Shown here piece by piece: positions 9,062 through 17,519 of a stretch of 64,000 nucleotides of DNA (position 1 is its first letter; every line of letters starts with the position of its first letter). Under the pieces are notes generated by a model. It did no database searches. It was given only the letters and a program-made list of their open reading frames with translations, and was not told where the DNA came from. The DNA is from Pseudomonadales bacterium. Lineage in GTDB: Bacteria; Pseudomonadota; Gammaproteobacteria; Pseudomonadales; Halieaceae. The translations under genes were made by a program, and so were the position numbers. Location: assembly GCA_024234815.1 (NCBI GenBank), contig JACKNO010000001.1, forward strand, positions 1 through 64,000, given 5' to 3'.

Positions 9062-9396
9062 ATCGCTTCCTCGCCGGTCTCACCGGTGCGGATGCGGATA
9101 ACCTGCTCAAGTGCGCTGACAAAAATCTTGCCGTCACCGATCTTGCCCGTGCTGGCGGCCTTGATGATGGCCTCGATAGTGGGTTCCACCTGGTCATCCG
9201 CCACCGCAATCTCCAGTTTCACCTTGGGCAGGAAGTCCACCACGTATTCCGCACCGCGGTAGAGTTCGGTATGCCCTTTCTGGCGCCCGAAGCCCTTGAC
9301 CTCTGTGGTGGTTATTCCCTGCACACCGATGTCCGATAACGCGGCGCGCACATCGTCCATCCGGAAGGGTTTGATAATGGCAGTAATGAGTTTCAT
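9058..9396 (-). CDS. glnK: Nitrogen regulatory protein P-II (GlnK/GlnB), copy 1
   Basis: A 112-residue P-II signal-transduction protein that binds ATP/ADP and 2-oxoglutarate and controls AmtB and nitrogen-assimilation enzymes. The T-loop with the uridylylation tyrosine (GAEYVVDF, Tyr51), the B-loop TGKIGDGKIF and the C-loop VIRIRTGETGEEAI are intact. The start is MKLITAI at 9396; a longer in-frame version lacks family support. It lies downstream of amtB but beyond a strong terminator, so it may have its own promoter or depend on read-through. It closely resembles the second glnK at 10837-11175. Confidence 0.93.
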   Translation of the reverse strand: MKLITAIIKPFRMDDVRAALSDIGVQGITTTEVKGFGRQKGHTELYRGAEYVVDFLPKVKLEIAVADDQVEPTIEAIIKAASTGKIGDGKIFVSALEQVIRIRTGETGEEAI

Positions 9397-9487
9397 CCCA
9401 ACGGGGCTCCGGCAATTAGAGAACACCTATTATGGTGTCTCGGAGTGGAATGGCAAGATCGAAAAAAGGATCGAGGATAAAGGATCG

Positions 9488-9512
9488 AAAAAAAGGGGGC
9501 CAGAAGGCCCCC
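9488..9512 (-). terminator. Rho-independent terminator after amtB
   Basis: GGGGGCC, a four-base loop, and GGCCCCC form a 7-bp stem (9495-9512); reading on the minus strand it is followed by a run of seven T (9488-9494). It lies 37 bp beyond the amtB stop and before glnK copy 1. Confidence 0.88.
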
Positions 9513-9548
9513 AAAGCACGCATCGTGAGATGCGCCCGCAAAGCTGTA

Positions 9549-10805
9549 TCAGCCGTTCTTGGTGAACTCCGGATAGGCTTCCATACCACATTCCGACAGG
9601 TCCACACCCTCGTACTCTTCTTCCTCGGTGACGCGGATACCCATGACCAGTTTGATGGCAAACCAGACTATCAGGCTGGTGACGAACACCCAGGCGAAAA
9701 TGGTAACCGCACCGATCAACTGGCCGCTGAAAGAAGAACCGCCGTCCTCGGTGAGGGGGTTGGTAACCGGTACCAGCATCAGGCCCAGGAAGCCGACCAC
9801 GCCGTGTACAGAGATCGCACCGACAGGGTCATCGATCTTCAGCTTGTCCAGGGTGAGGATGGCGAATACCACCAGTACGCCGCCCAGGGCACCAAACAGT
9901 GTTGCCTGCAGCGCTGTCGGGGTGGAGGGCTCGGCGGTGATGGCTACCAGACCCGCCAGGGCACCGTTAAGCGCCATGGTCAGGTCGGCCTTGCCGAACA
10001 TGATGCGAGCCACAATCAGGGCCGCGATCAGGCCGCCGGCAGCCGCGGCATTGGTGTTCATGAAGACCACTGCAACCGCGTTGGCGCTTTCCACACTGGC
10101 GGTGGCAAGCACCGAACCGCCGTTGAAGCCGAACCAGCCCATCCACAGGATGAATGTACCCAACGTAGCCAATGGCAGGTTGGCGCCGGGGATGGCATTG
10201 ATCTGGCCACTGGCGCTGTACTTGCCCTTGCGAGCGCCCAGCAGTATTACACCTGCCAGGGCCGCGGCCGCACCCGCCATATGCACGATACCGGAGCCGG
10301 CAAAGTCAGAGAAACCGAGGTCACCCAGGGTGTACATGCCAAATACCGGGTTACCGCCCCATGTCCATGAGCCTTCGGTCGGGTAGATAAAGCCGGTCAT
10401 TACCACGGCAAATAGCAGGAAGGCCCACAGCTTCATGCGCTCGGCAACCGCGCCGGACACGATGGACATGGCCGTGGCTACAAACACTACCTGGAAGAAG
10501 AAATCCGCCGAGGGAGCGTAGGTGGCGGGTTCTTCCGCGCCGGCAACGCCGTCGCCGGTGATACCCGACAACAATGCCGAGCCCAGTTCCGGATACATGA
10601 TCGAGTAGCCAACCACCATATACATGGTGCACGCGACGGCGTAGAGGGCCACGTTCTTAAGCAGAATTTCTGTCGTGTTCTTGGAGCGGACAAGGCCGGC
10701 TTCGAGCATTGCGAAGCCCGCCGCCATCCACATAACCAGTGCGCCGCAGACAAGGAAGTAAAACGTGTCCAGTGCGTACTGTAATTCAAAGATGTTGTTT
10801 TCCAT
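9549..10805 (-). CDS. amtB: Ammonium transporter AmtB
   Basis: Trimeric inner-membrane ammonium channel of 418 residues with about eleven hydrophobic helices. Family features are visible: MWMAAGFAMLEAGLVRSKNT near the N-terminus, DFAGSGIVHMAGA (signature after TM5), LGTFILWMGWFGFNGGS, and VHGVVGFLG with the second pore histidine. No cleaved signal peptide is apparent. It lies 31 bp after glnK copy 2, the usual glnK-amtB coupling by which GlnK plugs the channel when nitrogen is plentiful. A terminator follows directly. Confidence 0.96.
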   Translation of the reverse strand: MENNIFELQYALDTFYFLVCGALVMWMAAGFAMLEAGLVRSKNTTEILLKNVALYAVACTMYMVVGYSIMYPELGSALLSGITGDGVAGAEEPATYAPSADFFFQVVFVATAMSIVSGAVAERMKLWAFLLFAVVMTGFIYPTEGSWTWGGNPVFGMYTLGDLGFSDFAGSGIVHMAGAAAALAGVILLGARKGKYSASGQINAIPGANLPLATLGTFILWMGWFGFNGGSVLATASVESANAVAVVFMNTNAAAAGGLIAALIVARIMFGKADLTMALNGALAGLVAITAEPSTPTALQATLFGALGGVLVVFAILTLDKLKIDDPVGAISVHGVVGFLGLMLVPVTNPLTEDGGSSFSGQLIGAVTIFAWVFVTSLIVWFAIKLVMGIRVTEEEEYEGVDLSECGMEAYPEFTKNG

Positions 10806-10836
10806 GGGAATACTCTCTAATTAGCAGTGTCGTGGG

Positions 10837-11175
10837 TTAGATGGCGTCTTCGCCGGTTTCACCGGTGCGAATCCGGATCACCTGCTCCAGCGCGGATACG
10901 AAAACCTTGCCGTCGCCGATTTTGCCGGTATTGGCCGCCTTGGTTATCGCCTCGATGGTCTGTTCAACCACCCCGTCGGCAACCGCCACTTCAATCTTCA
11001 CTTTGGGCAGGAAATCGACGACGTATTCCGCTCCCCGGTACAACTCGGTGTGGCCTTTCTGGCGCCCGAAGCCCTTGACCTCGGTGACCGTGATGCCCTG
11101 AACCCCGATTTCCGACAGCGCCTCGCGCACGTCATCCAATTTGAATGGCTTAACAATAGCCGTGATCAGTTTCAT
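10837..11175 (-). CDS. glnK: Nitrogen regulatory protein P-II (GlnK), copy 2
   Basis: A 112-residue P-II protein with Tyr51 in GAEYVVDF, the B-loop TGKIGDGKVF and C-terminal RIRTGETGEDAI. It lies directly upstream of amtB and downstream of the porin gene, so it is the more likely dedicated AmtB regulator. It differs from copy 1 at scattered positions, mostly conservative (for example VVEQTIEAITKAANTG versus QVEPTIEAIIKAASTG), as expected for a local duplication. A good AGGAGAA-type ribosome-binding site precedes the ATG at 11175. Confidence 0.95.
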   Translation of the reverse strand: MKLITAIVKPFKLDDVREALSEIGVQGITVTEVKGFGRQKGHTELYRGAEYVVDFLPKVKIEVAVADGVVEQTIEAITKAANTGKIGDGKVFVSALEQVIRIRTGETGEDAI

Positions 11176-11235
11176 ATTTTTCTCCTGGTGTGAAGCCGAC
11201 CGGTCCCCCGGCCAGCTCGCTACGCTAGACTGCGA

Positions 11236-11988
11236 TTACATGCTCTTGCTGATGGTGAAAACCGCGGTGCTGTCTGCCCAGTCGGTGCCGAAAACGTCAT
11301 CTTCATCCAGGTCCGTGTCTACGTAAGCCACGGAGAGGTCGACACCAGCCCAGGTATAGGACAGGGACACTGACCAGTCGGTATAGGAGTCGGTGTTGGT
11401 GGCGAAGAAGCCGGTCTCGTCAAAATCGTTGTAACCCACATGGAAGCCTACGCCGAGGCTGTCAAACAGGGTCAGGCTGTAGTCGGCCGCGTAGTAGTAG
11501 AACTTGCCGGTGCCGCCGTAGTAGTCGTCGGAGTAGTTCACGCTCGCCGACAGGTCCTTCCATGAACCGGAGACATAGACTTCGCCATAGTCGCCTTCGT
11601 CCCCGTTGTCACCGGGGTAGTCGTAGTAGATGTAGCCCACGTCGATGCCGAAGTCGGTGTCGCCGATGGCGCTGGACCAGCCGGCGTAGTAGTCCAGCTC
11701 AAGGCTGCCGTCATAACCGTCGTTGCTGTCGAAATCGACGCTGGAGCCCCAGGTTCCGATATAGAAGCCGGGGGAGAATTCCGCATCAAAGCCGCCCTGG
11801 ATTGCCGCGGAGGTGTCTGACTGTGATATACCCCGGAACCGGTAGTCGCTGGTAAGGGCGACGTTGCCACTGATCTCAAAGCCGCTGCCGGAGGTCGCGT
11901 CCCTGTCATCCGCTTCCTGGGCCTGGGCCAGGCCGGCCCCCGCGATAAAAGCCGTAGCCACGGCACTGGTAAGTAATTTCTTGTTCAT
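11236..11988 (-). CDS. TorF-family putative porin (TIGR02001-like), nitrogen-operon outer-membrane protein
   Basis: A secreted barrel protein of about 250 residues. Signal peptide MNKKLLTSAVATAFIAGAGLAQA, then the family pattern GNVALTSDYRFRGISQSDTSAAIQGG. The mature part is Asp/Tyr/Gly-rich with alternating strands. Two ATGs stand side by side (11991, 11988); AGGA is better spaced to the second. This family (TorF) is often found next to ammonium transporters; the likely role is outer-membrane passage of small nitrogen compounds, inferred from context. It is the first gene of the porin-glnK-amtB unit and lies about 95 bp downstream of a sigma54-like promoter. Confidence 0.82.
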   Translation of the reverse strand: MNKKLLTSAVATAFIAGAGLAQAQEADDRDATSGSGFEISGNVALTSDYRFRGISQSDTSAAIQGGFDAEFSPGFYIGTWGSSVDFDSNDGYDGSLELDYYAGWSSAIGDTDFGIDVGYIYYDYPGDNGDEGDYGEVYVSGSWKDLSASVNYSDDYYGGTGKFYYYAADYSLTLFDSLGVGFHVGYNDFDETGFFATNTDSYTDWSVSLSYTWAGVDLSVAYVDTDLDEDDVFGTDWADSTAVFTISKSM

Positions 11989-12093
11989 CATGTTTCCTAT
12001 CTCCAAGGTGTGTCTCGAAAACTCAGAATGTGCAAGACGAGTGGCTGTTGCTGGCACATTCCTAACGCAATACCAATTCTGGTACCTTGGAGT

Positions 12094-12109
12094 AGCACAC
12101 GGTGTGCCA
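12094..12109 (-). promoter_or_regulatory. Sigma54 (RpoN) promoter for porin-glnK-amtB
   Basis: On the minus strand the sequence reads TGGCACACCGTGTGCT. The GG and GC dinucleotides have the spacing of the -24/-12 consensus TGGCACG-N4-TTGCW, with TGGCAC perfect and TGTGC in place of NTTGC at the -12 box. It lies upstream of the porin-glnK-amtB genes, which in many bacteria are NtrC/RpoN-controlled. Predicted transcription start is near 12083. Confidence 0.65.
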
Positions 12110-12198
12110 ATGGCATTTTTTCTTTTTTAAAACATAGAGTTAAAGAATTTTCCGAGGTGATTCGGCGGCCGGGGGATGCCCTTCAGTGCGCACAAAAC

Positions 12199-12231
12199 GC
12201 GCCATATTGGTGCGACGACCCAAAATGGCGC
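12199..12231. promoter_or_regulatory. Candidate NtrC enhancer (two overlapping half-matching dyads)
   Basis: GCGCC-ATATT-GGTGC (12199-12213) matches the NtrC dyad GCACC-N5-GGTGC with one mismatch. A second, weaker dyad GACCC-AAAAT-GGCGC follows (12217-12231); the whole stretch is also an imperfect inverted repeat. It lies roughly 115-150 bp upstream of the predicted sigma54 start, the usual enhancer distance. The site also lies just before ubiK. Confidence 0.45.
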
Positions 12232-12297
12232 ACTGTGTCGAGCTGTGCCCCGCCCCAGATTTCCCCTAGAATCGAAACTCTTCGCACACAACGAACG

Positions 12298-12579
12298 ATG
12301 GCGGCAAATATGGCCCTGAAACCTCCACCACCCTGGGATGTACTCCAGCACGTCAACGAACTCGTGAATGCCTCCGGCATCAAGGGAGAGGTCGACAAGA
12401 GTGTGCGCGCCCTGGCTCAGTCGGCGCTGGCGAAGCTGGATGTGGTCAGTCGCGATGAGTTCGATGCCCAGACGGACGTACTCAAGCGCACCAGGGCCAG
12501 GGTCGCGGCGCTGGAAGCGGAACTGGAAGAACTGACGAAGGAGCTGGAGGTACTGTCCGGGGAAGAAAAGAAGCGGTAG
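12298..12579 (+). CDS. ubiK: Ubiquinone biosynthesis accessory factor UbiK (YqiC/BMFP family)
   Basis: Small cytoplasmic protein of about 93 residues with an N-terminal amphipathic helical region (VLQHVNELVNASG) and a C-terminal coiled coil (KRTRARVAALEAELEELTKEL). UbiK-type proteins trimerise, bind membranes and help organise the late ubiquinone-synthesis complex with UbiJ under aerobic conditions. Two in-frame ATGs exist (12298 and 12310); neither has a clear Shine-Dalgarno sequence. It precedes comM, the same order as in Pseudomonas, where the glnK-amtB genes also lie next door. Confidence 0.85.
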   Translation: MAANMALKPPPPWDVLQHVNELVNASGIKGEVDKSVRALAQSALAKLDVVSRDEFDAQTDVLKRTRARVAALEAELEELTKELEVLSGEEKKR

Positions 12580-12736
12580 GACAAGCCACAAATGCCCAGC
12601 GACAGTTGGTCGGTGACAGCAGGCCGCTGACGACGGGTCTGAGCGCAACAGTCGGCGCCATGCACCCGGCGTGGTGACAAGGGGGCGGAGCGCAGTGGTC
12701 TTCACCATGCAGGGAGCATGGGCTCAAGGATGAGCG

Positions 12737-14236
12737 ATGGAATTGTCAGTGGTATTCAGCAGAGCCGTAGCCGGCATGGACGCGCCTATGGTCAGGGTGG
12801 AGACACACCTGTCCAACGGCTTGCCCGCCTTCAACATCGTGGGCCTGCCCGAAACCGCTGTGCGCGAAAGCAAGGACAGGGTTCGCTGTGCCATCCTGAA
12901 CTCCCATTTCACCTTTCCCGACAGGCGCATTACCGTCAATCTCGCCCCGGCGGACCTGCCCAAGGAGGGAGGTCGCTTCGACCTGCCCATCGCGCTCGGC
13001 ATCCTCGCCTCCTCCGGCCAGCTTCCACAGGACCAGCTGCAGCAGCACGAGTTTCTGGGTGAACTCGCCCTGGACGGCAGCCTGCGCGCGGTACCGGGTG
13101 CGATTCCCGCGGCACTGGCCGCGAGCCACACTGGCCGCCAACTGGTGGTACCGGCCGACAGCGCTCCACTGGCGGCCCTGGCCCCGGACAGCAGGGTGAT
13201 AGCGGCGCCCGACCTGTTGACCCTGTGTGCCCACCTCAACGGCAATTGCCGAATTCCCCCCAGTGCGCCAAAACTGTGCAGCACTGACTGTACCTACCCG
13301 GACCTCAGGGATGTCACTGGCCAGCAGGGCGCCAGAAGAGCCCTCGAAATTGCCGCCAGCGGCTATCACAACCTGTTATTTTTCGGTCCGCCCGGAACAG
13401 GCAAGACGCTCCTGGCCAGTCGCCTGCCGGGCATCCTGCCCGCCCCCGGCCAGCAGGAGGCACTGACCCTCCTGGCGCTGCGCAACCTCATCGAGCCCGT
13501 CGACCCGGGCGATTACTTCCGGCGCCCTTTTCGCGCGCCGCACCACACCGCTACCGCTACCGCCCTGGCGGGAGGCGGCAGCAGGCCCCGTCCCGGTGAA
13601 ATTTCCCTGGCACACGGCGGAGTCCTGTTTCTGGATGAGCTGGCGGAGTTCAGTCGCCACTGCCTCGAGGTGCTGAGGGAACCGCTGGAGTCCGGCGAGA
13701 TCACCATCTCTCGCGCCAGTCATCGCACCCGTTATCCAGCCCGATTCCAGCTGGTGGCGGCAATGAACCCCTGCCCATGCGGCTTTCTCGGCGATGCGGA
13801 GCGCGCCTGTCGCTGCACGCCGGAGCAGGTCCAGCGCTATCGGATGCGAATCTCGGGCCCGCTGCTGGACCGTATCGACCTGCACGTCCCGGTGCGCAGG
13901 CTGCCGCCAGCAGACCTCCTGAACCCTGGATGCAACGCCGAGCCGTCCGCTGCCGTTCGCGCGCGGGTTTGCCGGAGCCGGGAGCGGCAGGAGCGGCGAC
14001 AGGGTTGTGCCAATGCCCATATTCCACCCGACAGGCTGGCGGCAATCTGCGATTTGGGGGAGGCCGAGCGAGCCTTCCTGGAGTCCGCAGCCCGGAGAAT
14101 GACGCTCTCAGGCCGGGCACTGCACCGCACCCTGCGGGTCGCCCGCACAATAGCCGACCTGGAGGAGAGCTCCGCCGTCACCCGCGACTGTCTCTGCGAG
14201 GCTCTTGCCTATCGCAGCGCCGAGTTGCCCTCGTAA
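12737..14236 (+). CDS. comM: ComM/YifB-family AAA+ ATPase (Mg-chelatase-like)
   Basis: A 499-residue AAA+ protein. The N-terminal Lon-protease-like domain (about residues 20-140) includes VETHLSNGLPAFNIVGLPETAVRE in part; the AAA+ core has Walker A FFGPPGTGKTLL, Walker B GVLFLDELAEFS and the arginine-finger region LVAAMNPCPCGFLGD, with a Cys-rich loop typical of the family; a C-terminal Mg-chelatase helical domain follows. ComM is a hexameric helicase that promotes branch migration during integration of transforming DNA in Vibrio, and is widely conserved beyond competent species. ATG at 12737 has AAGGA upstream. Confidence 0.93.
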   Translation: MELSVVFSRAVAGMDAPMVRVETHLSNGLPAFNIVGLPETAVRESKDRVRCAILNSHFTFPDRRITVNLAPADLPKEGGRFDLPIALGILASSGQLPQDQLQQHEFLGELALDGSLRAVPGAIPAALAASHTGRQLVVPADSAPLAALAPDSRVIAAPDLLTLCAHLNGNCRIPPSAPKLCSTDCTYPDLRDVTGQQGARRALEIAASGYHNLLFFGPPGTGKTLLASRLPGILPAPGQQEALTLLALRNLIEPVDPGDYFRRPFRAPHHTATATALAGGGSRPRPGEISLAHGGVLFLDELAEFSRHCLEVLREPLESGEITISRASHRTRYPARFQLVAAMNPCPCGFLGDAERACRCTPEQVQRYRMRISGPLLDRIDLHVPVRRLPPADLLNPGCNAEPSAAVRARVCRSRERQERRQGCANAHIPPDRLAAICDLGEAERAFLESAARRMTLSGRALHRTLRVARTIADLEESSAVTRDCLCEALAYRSAELPS

Positions 14237-14375
14237 ATAGAGCCTCCTTCGCTGCCCATCCAATAGCATCGCAGTCACGGGAAACGCCGGCGGATACGGC
14301 AATTGGCGTTTACCCGACCGATGTTCTAATCTGCCCGACGCCACCAATAATAATGTCCAATAAGGAGACACCGCC

Positions 14376-15737
14376 ATGCACCACGTTTCGTTCAGGCAAT
14401 GCCTGTTGCTGACCTTGCTGGCCGGCCAGGGCGCGCAGGCCGCTGTATCACCTGAAGACGCAGCCAGGTTGGGCAAAACATTGACGCCGATGGGCGCCGA
14501 AATGGCCGGGAATGAAGATGGCAGTATTCCTCCCTGGGATCCGGTCGGCACCCCGGTTCCCGCCAACTTCGTTCCCGGCTCCGATAACTACGTCGATCCC
14601 TACGCCGATGAAAAACCCCTGTACACCATCAACGCTAACAACTGGGAGCAGTACGCCGAATTCCTCACGGTGGGTACGAAGGCAATGTTCGAAAAATACG
14701 GCGCTGACGGCTGGGAAATGCATGTCTACCCCACCCACCGCGGCACCGTCCGGCCGGACTGGTTCTACGCGAATACCCTTAAAAACGCCACCGGCGCCAC
14801 GCTGGTGGCCGATGGGCAAAAAATCGAGGGCAGTTACCCCGGTGTGCCCTTCCCTATCCCCCAATCGGGGCTGGAGGTCATGTGGAACCACATGGTCCGC
14901 TACGCCGAGCCCGCCTCCCAGACCTACGATACCTACTACGTGGACTCCTCGGGCAACCGCGTGCTCGCCACGTCAGCCTATTCCACCTCCGTCTACCCGA
15001 TGTTCACGACGCCCGATGAGCCGGTGGGAGAAAAATCCTGGACCATGCTGCGAATCAATTACGACGCCCCGGCCCGCCGGGCCGGCGAGATTCTGCTGGT
15101 TCACGAACCCGGGGCCGATTACACCGAGGGCAAGGGGCGCTCGGCCTGGCAGTACCTCACCGGTCAGCGCAGGGTAAGACTGGCCCCGGCAGTATCTTTC
15201 GATACTCCCAACCCCGGGGTGGCGGGCACCTCCACCTATGACGACTCGTTTATTTACAATGGTTCACCCGAGCGCTTCAACTGGCACCTGGTCGGCAAGC
15301 GGGAGATCATCATTCCTGCTTCGAGCTACAAATTCGTCTTCGAGTCGAAGCTCGAAGACGCCCTGGGGGACAAGTTTCTCAAGCCGGAATACATCCGCTG
15401 GGAAAAACACCGGGTCTGGGTGGTGGATTCCACCCTGAAGGAGGGCCAGCGCCACCTCTATAGCCGCCGGACCTTTTATCTGGACGAGGACAGCTGGGTG
15501 GCGGCCGCGGGCGAGATGTATGACGGCAGGGGCCAGTTGTGGCGCTTGCAGTACCTCTACGGCGCCAACCTGTATGACCGCAAGACGGGCTACGGCTCGG
15601 CGTACGGGGCCTATGACCTGCTTCAGAATATATATAACCTGAACGGCAAACTGATACCCGGCAGGTTCAGGAACGGGGTTGAGCAGAACGAGAAGTATTT
15701 CACGCCCAAGGGCATGGCCCGCGGCGGGGTGCGCTAG
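14376..15737 (+). CDS. DUF1329 family secreted protein, copy 1
   Basis: A 453-residue exported protein of the DUF1329 family. Signal peptide (MHHVSFRQCLLLTLLAGQGAQA), then VSPEDAARLGKTLTPMGAEMAGN, the opening typical of the family. The body is beta-rich (LolA/LppX-like folds have been proposed for such proteins) and has the pairs PGVAGTSTYDDSF and GSPERFNWHLVGKRE. DUF1329 genes often sit with DUF1302 porins and RND exporters; here no such partner is adjacent. Role unknown, perhaps envelope lipid or hydrophobic-compound handling (inference). Good AAGGAG ribosome-binding site. Tandem copy follows. Confidence 0.87.
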   Translation: MHHVSFRQCLLLTLLAGQGAQAAVSPEDAARLGKTLTPMGAEMAGNEDGSIPPWDPVGTPVPANFVPGSDNYVDPYADEKPLYTINANNWEQYAEFLTVGTKAMFEKYGADGWEMHVYPTHRGTVRPDWFYANTLKNATGATLVADGQKIEGSYPGVPFPIPQSGLEVMWNHMVRYAEPASQTYDTYYVDSSGNRVLATSAYSTSVYPMFTTPDEPVGEKSWTMLRINYDAPARRAGEILLVHEPGADYTEGKGRSAWQYLTGQRRVRLAPAVSFDTPNPGVAGTSTYDDSFIYNGSPERFNWHLVGKREIIIPASSYKFVFESKLEDALGDKFLKPEYIRWEKHRVWVVDSTLKEGQRHLYSRRTFYLDEDSWVAAAGEMYDGRGQLWRLQYLYGANLYDRKTGYGSAYGAYDLLQNIYNLNGKLIPGRFRNGVEQNEKYFTPKGMARGGVR

Positions 15738-15881
15738 TGGGTTGTTGCGTATAAAATAGAACTCAAGACTCTGTCGTAAACAACCGGCGAAAGGCCAACT
15801 TTTACTTATGGCTTTCCTTATCCTCTTGCACTACCCTATGGGCAGGTGACTAAAATAATCAGCGAAGGAGTATCCCTCACC

Positions 15882-17246
15882 ATGCAGAACCGTATAAAAG
15901 CCGCCCTTCTTGTGGGCTCGATTGCAGCAAGCGGCGCTCTGGCCGCCGTATCCCCGGAACAGGCCGCCGAATTGGGCAAAACCCTGACACCGATGGGCGC
16001 TGAAATGGCAGGAAACGCTGATGGCAGTATTCCAGCGTGGGATGGTGCAGGCGCTCCGATTCCACCTGGTTACGTCGAAGGCTCAAGCAACTACATCGAC
16101 CCTTTTCCGAACGAAAAGCCCACACTCATCATCAACGCCAGTAATTGGCAGCAATACGCCGATAACCTCACCGAAGGCACCAAGGCCATGTTCGAGAAGT
16201 ACGGCGCCGACGGCTGGGAGTTGCAGGTTTACCCGACCCACCGCACCAGCACCCGTCCGGACTGGTACTACGCCAATACCGCGAAGAACGCAACCGGCGC
16301 CAACCTGGTAGCCGACGGGCAGAAAATCGAGGGTAACTATCCTGGCGTGCCCTTCCCCATGCCGCAGTCGGGCCTGGAAGCCATCTGGAACCACATGGTC
16401 CGCTACGGTGCGGATATCAACCAGAACTATGACGTTTACCTACGTAGACTCCAGCGGCAACGCCGTTCTGGCAACCAGTGCCCACTCAGTATCCGCCTAC
16501 CCCATGTTCGAAAAACGCCCGACCAGGTTGTGGGCGACACGCCCTACACCCTATTGCGCATCGACTACAACGCCCCCGCACGCCGGGCCGGTGAAATCCT
16601 GCTGGTACACGAGCCGGGCGCCGACTACACCGAGGGCAAGGGACGCGAGGCCTGGCAGTACCTGGTCGGTCAGCGTCGGGTTCGCATGGCACCGGCGGTA
16701 TCCTTTGATACGCCCAACCCGGGCGTAGCGGGCACCACCACTTACGATGACTCCTTCGTCTATAACGGCTCACCGGAGCGCTTCAACTGGAAGCTGGTGG
16801 GCAAGAAGGAAATGTACGTTCCCGCCAACAATAACCGGTTCGTGTTCGAAACCGACGTGACAGACGCCCTGGGTGAGAAGTTCTTCAAGCCCGAGTTCAT
16901 CCGCTGGGAGAAGCGCCGCGTCTGGATAGTGGACTCCACCCTCAAGGAAGGCCAGCGTCACCTGTACAGCCGCCGCACCTTCTACCTCGACGAGGACACC
17001 TGGACGGCCGTTGCCGGAGATATGTATGACGGCAGGGGCAACCTGTGGCGCCTGCAGTACGTCTACCCCGCGGTCATGACCGGCAATAATAGTGACTTCT
17101 TCTCGGCCTATGGGGCTTACGATCTGTTGCAGAACATCTACAACATCAATAGCAAGCCCATCCCGGGCAAGTTCAAGCAGGGCACCGGGGTAAAGGACGA
17201 CAAGTTCTTCACACCCAAGGGTATGGCGCGCAGCGGCGTTCGCTAA
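15882..17246 (+). CDS. DUF1329 family secreted protein, copy 2 (two compensating frame shifts)
   Basis: Tandem paralogue of the previous gene, 454 residues as read here, with signal peptide MQNRIKAALLVGSIAASGALA and the same motifs (TLTPMGAEMAGN, GSPERFNWKLVGKKE, LYSRRTFYLDED). Between about 16435 and 16515 the reading frame gives LRRLQRQRRSGNQC, unlike copy 1, whereas the +1 frame gives TYVDSSGNAVLATSAHS, which matches copy 1 almost exactly. One extra T in GTTT (16434-16437) and one missing A in the A5 run (16511-16515) would restore the family sequence. Either two sequencing/assembly errors or a real compensated stretch of about 25 changed residues. The start ATG at 15882 follows GAAGGAG; a terminator ends the unit. 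Confidence 0.85.
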   Translation: MQNRIKAALLVGSIAASGALAAVSPEQAAELGKTLTPMGAEMAGNADGSIPAWDGAGAPIPPGYVEGSSNYIDPFPNEKPTLIINASNWQQYADNLTEGTKAMFEKYGADGWELQVYPTHRTSTRPDWYYANTAKNATGANLVADGQKIEGNYPGVPFPMPQSGLEAIWNHMVRYGADINQNYDVYLRRLQRQRRSGNQCPLSIRLPHVRKTPDQVVGDTPYTLLRIDYNAPARRAGEILLVHEPGADYTEGKGREAWQYLVGQRRVRMAPAVSFDTPNPGVAGTTTYDDSFVYNGSPERFNWKLVGKKEMYVPANNNRFVFETDVTDALGEKFFKPEFIRWEKRRVWIVDSTLKEGQRHLYSRRTFYLDEDTWTAVAGDMYDGRGNLWRLQYVYPAVMTGNNSDFFSAYGAYDLLQNIYNINSKPIPGKFKQGTGVKDDKFFTPKGMARSGVR

Positions 17247-17301
17247 ACCCGGCCTCTCCGGAAGGCGCCTGGCGGCGCTTCCCGGATAGCCTCAACAGAG
17301 C

Positions 17302-17333
17302 AAAGGCCAACAGTCATACTGTTGGCCTTTTTT
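17302..17333 (+). terminator. Rho-independent terminator after DUF1329 pair
   Basis: AAAGGCCAACAGT, a three-base loop and ACTGTTGGCCTTT form a perfect 13-bp stem (17302-17330) followed by T residues to 17333. Located 56 bp after the second DUF1329 stop. Confidence 0.93.
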
Positions 17334-17519
17334 GTTGCGCCTTTATCTGGCCTGCCCCCTGAATCCACGGGGTGAAACTTCAGCACACCGGCCCGGCCGA
17401 CGCGCTACCTGCCCGGCGATTCACGCATACGATTATTTCTTTTGCCCTGCCCTGCGGAAACATAGGAAAATGCGCACCCTCGATTCCACCCCTTTCGACC
17501 AACTTTCGCAGGTGCGTAT

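Noticed and set aside
9432..10370. 312-codon plus-strand frame opposite amtB
   Set aside because: Antisense shadow of amtB with low-complexity composition.
12010..12297. Upstream extension of ubiK
   Set aside because: It would include the sigma54/NtrC regulatory DNA and lacks family similarity; ATG at 12298 fits UbiK length.
17250..17300. Imperfect GC-rich hairpin right after the second DUF1329 stop
   Set aside because: Weak pairing and no T-run; the real terminator is at 17302-17333.
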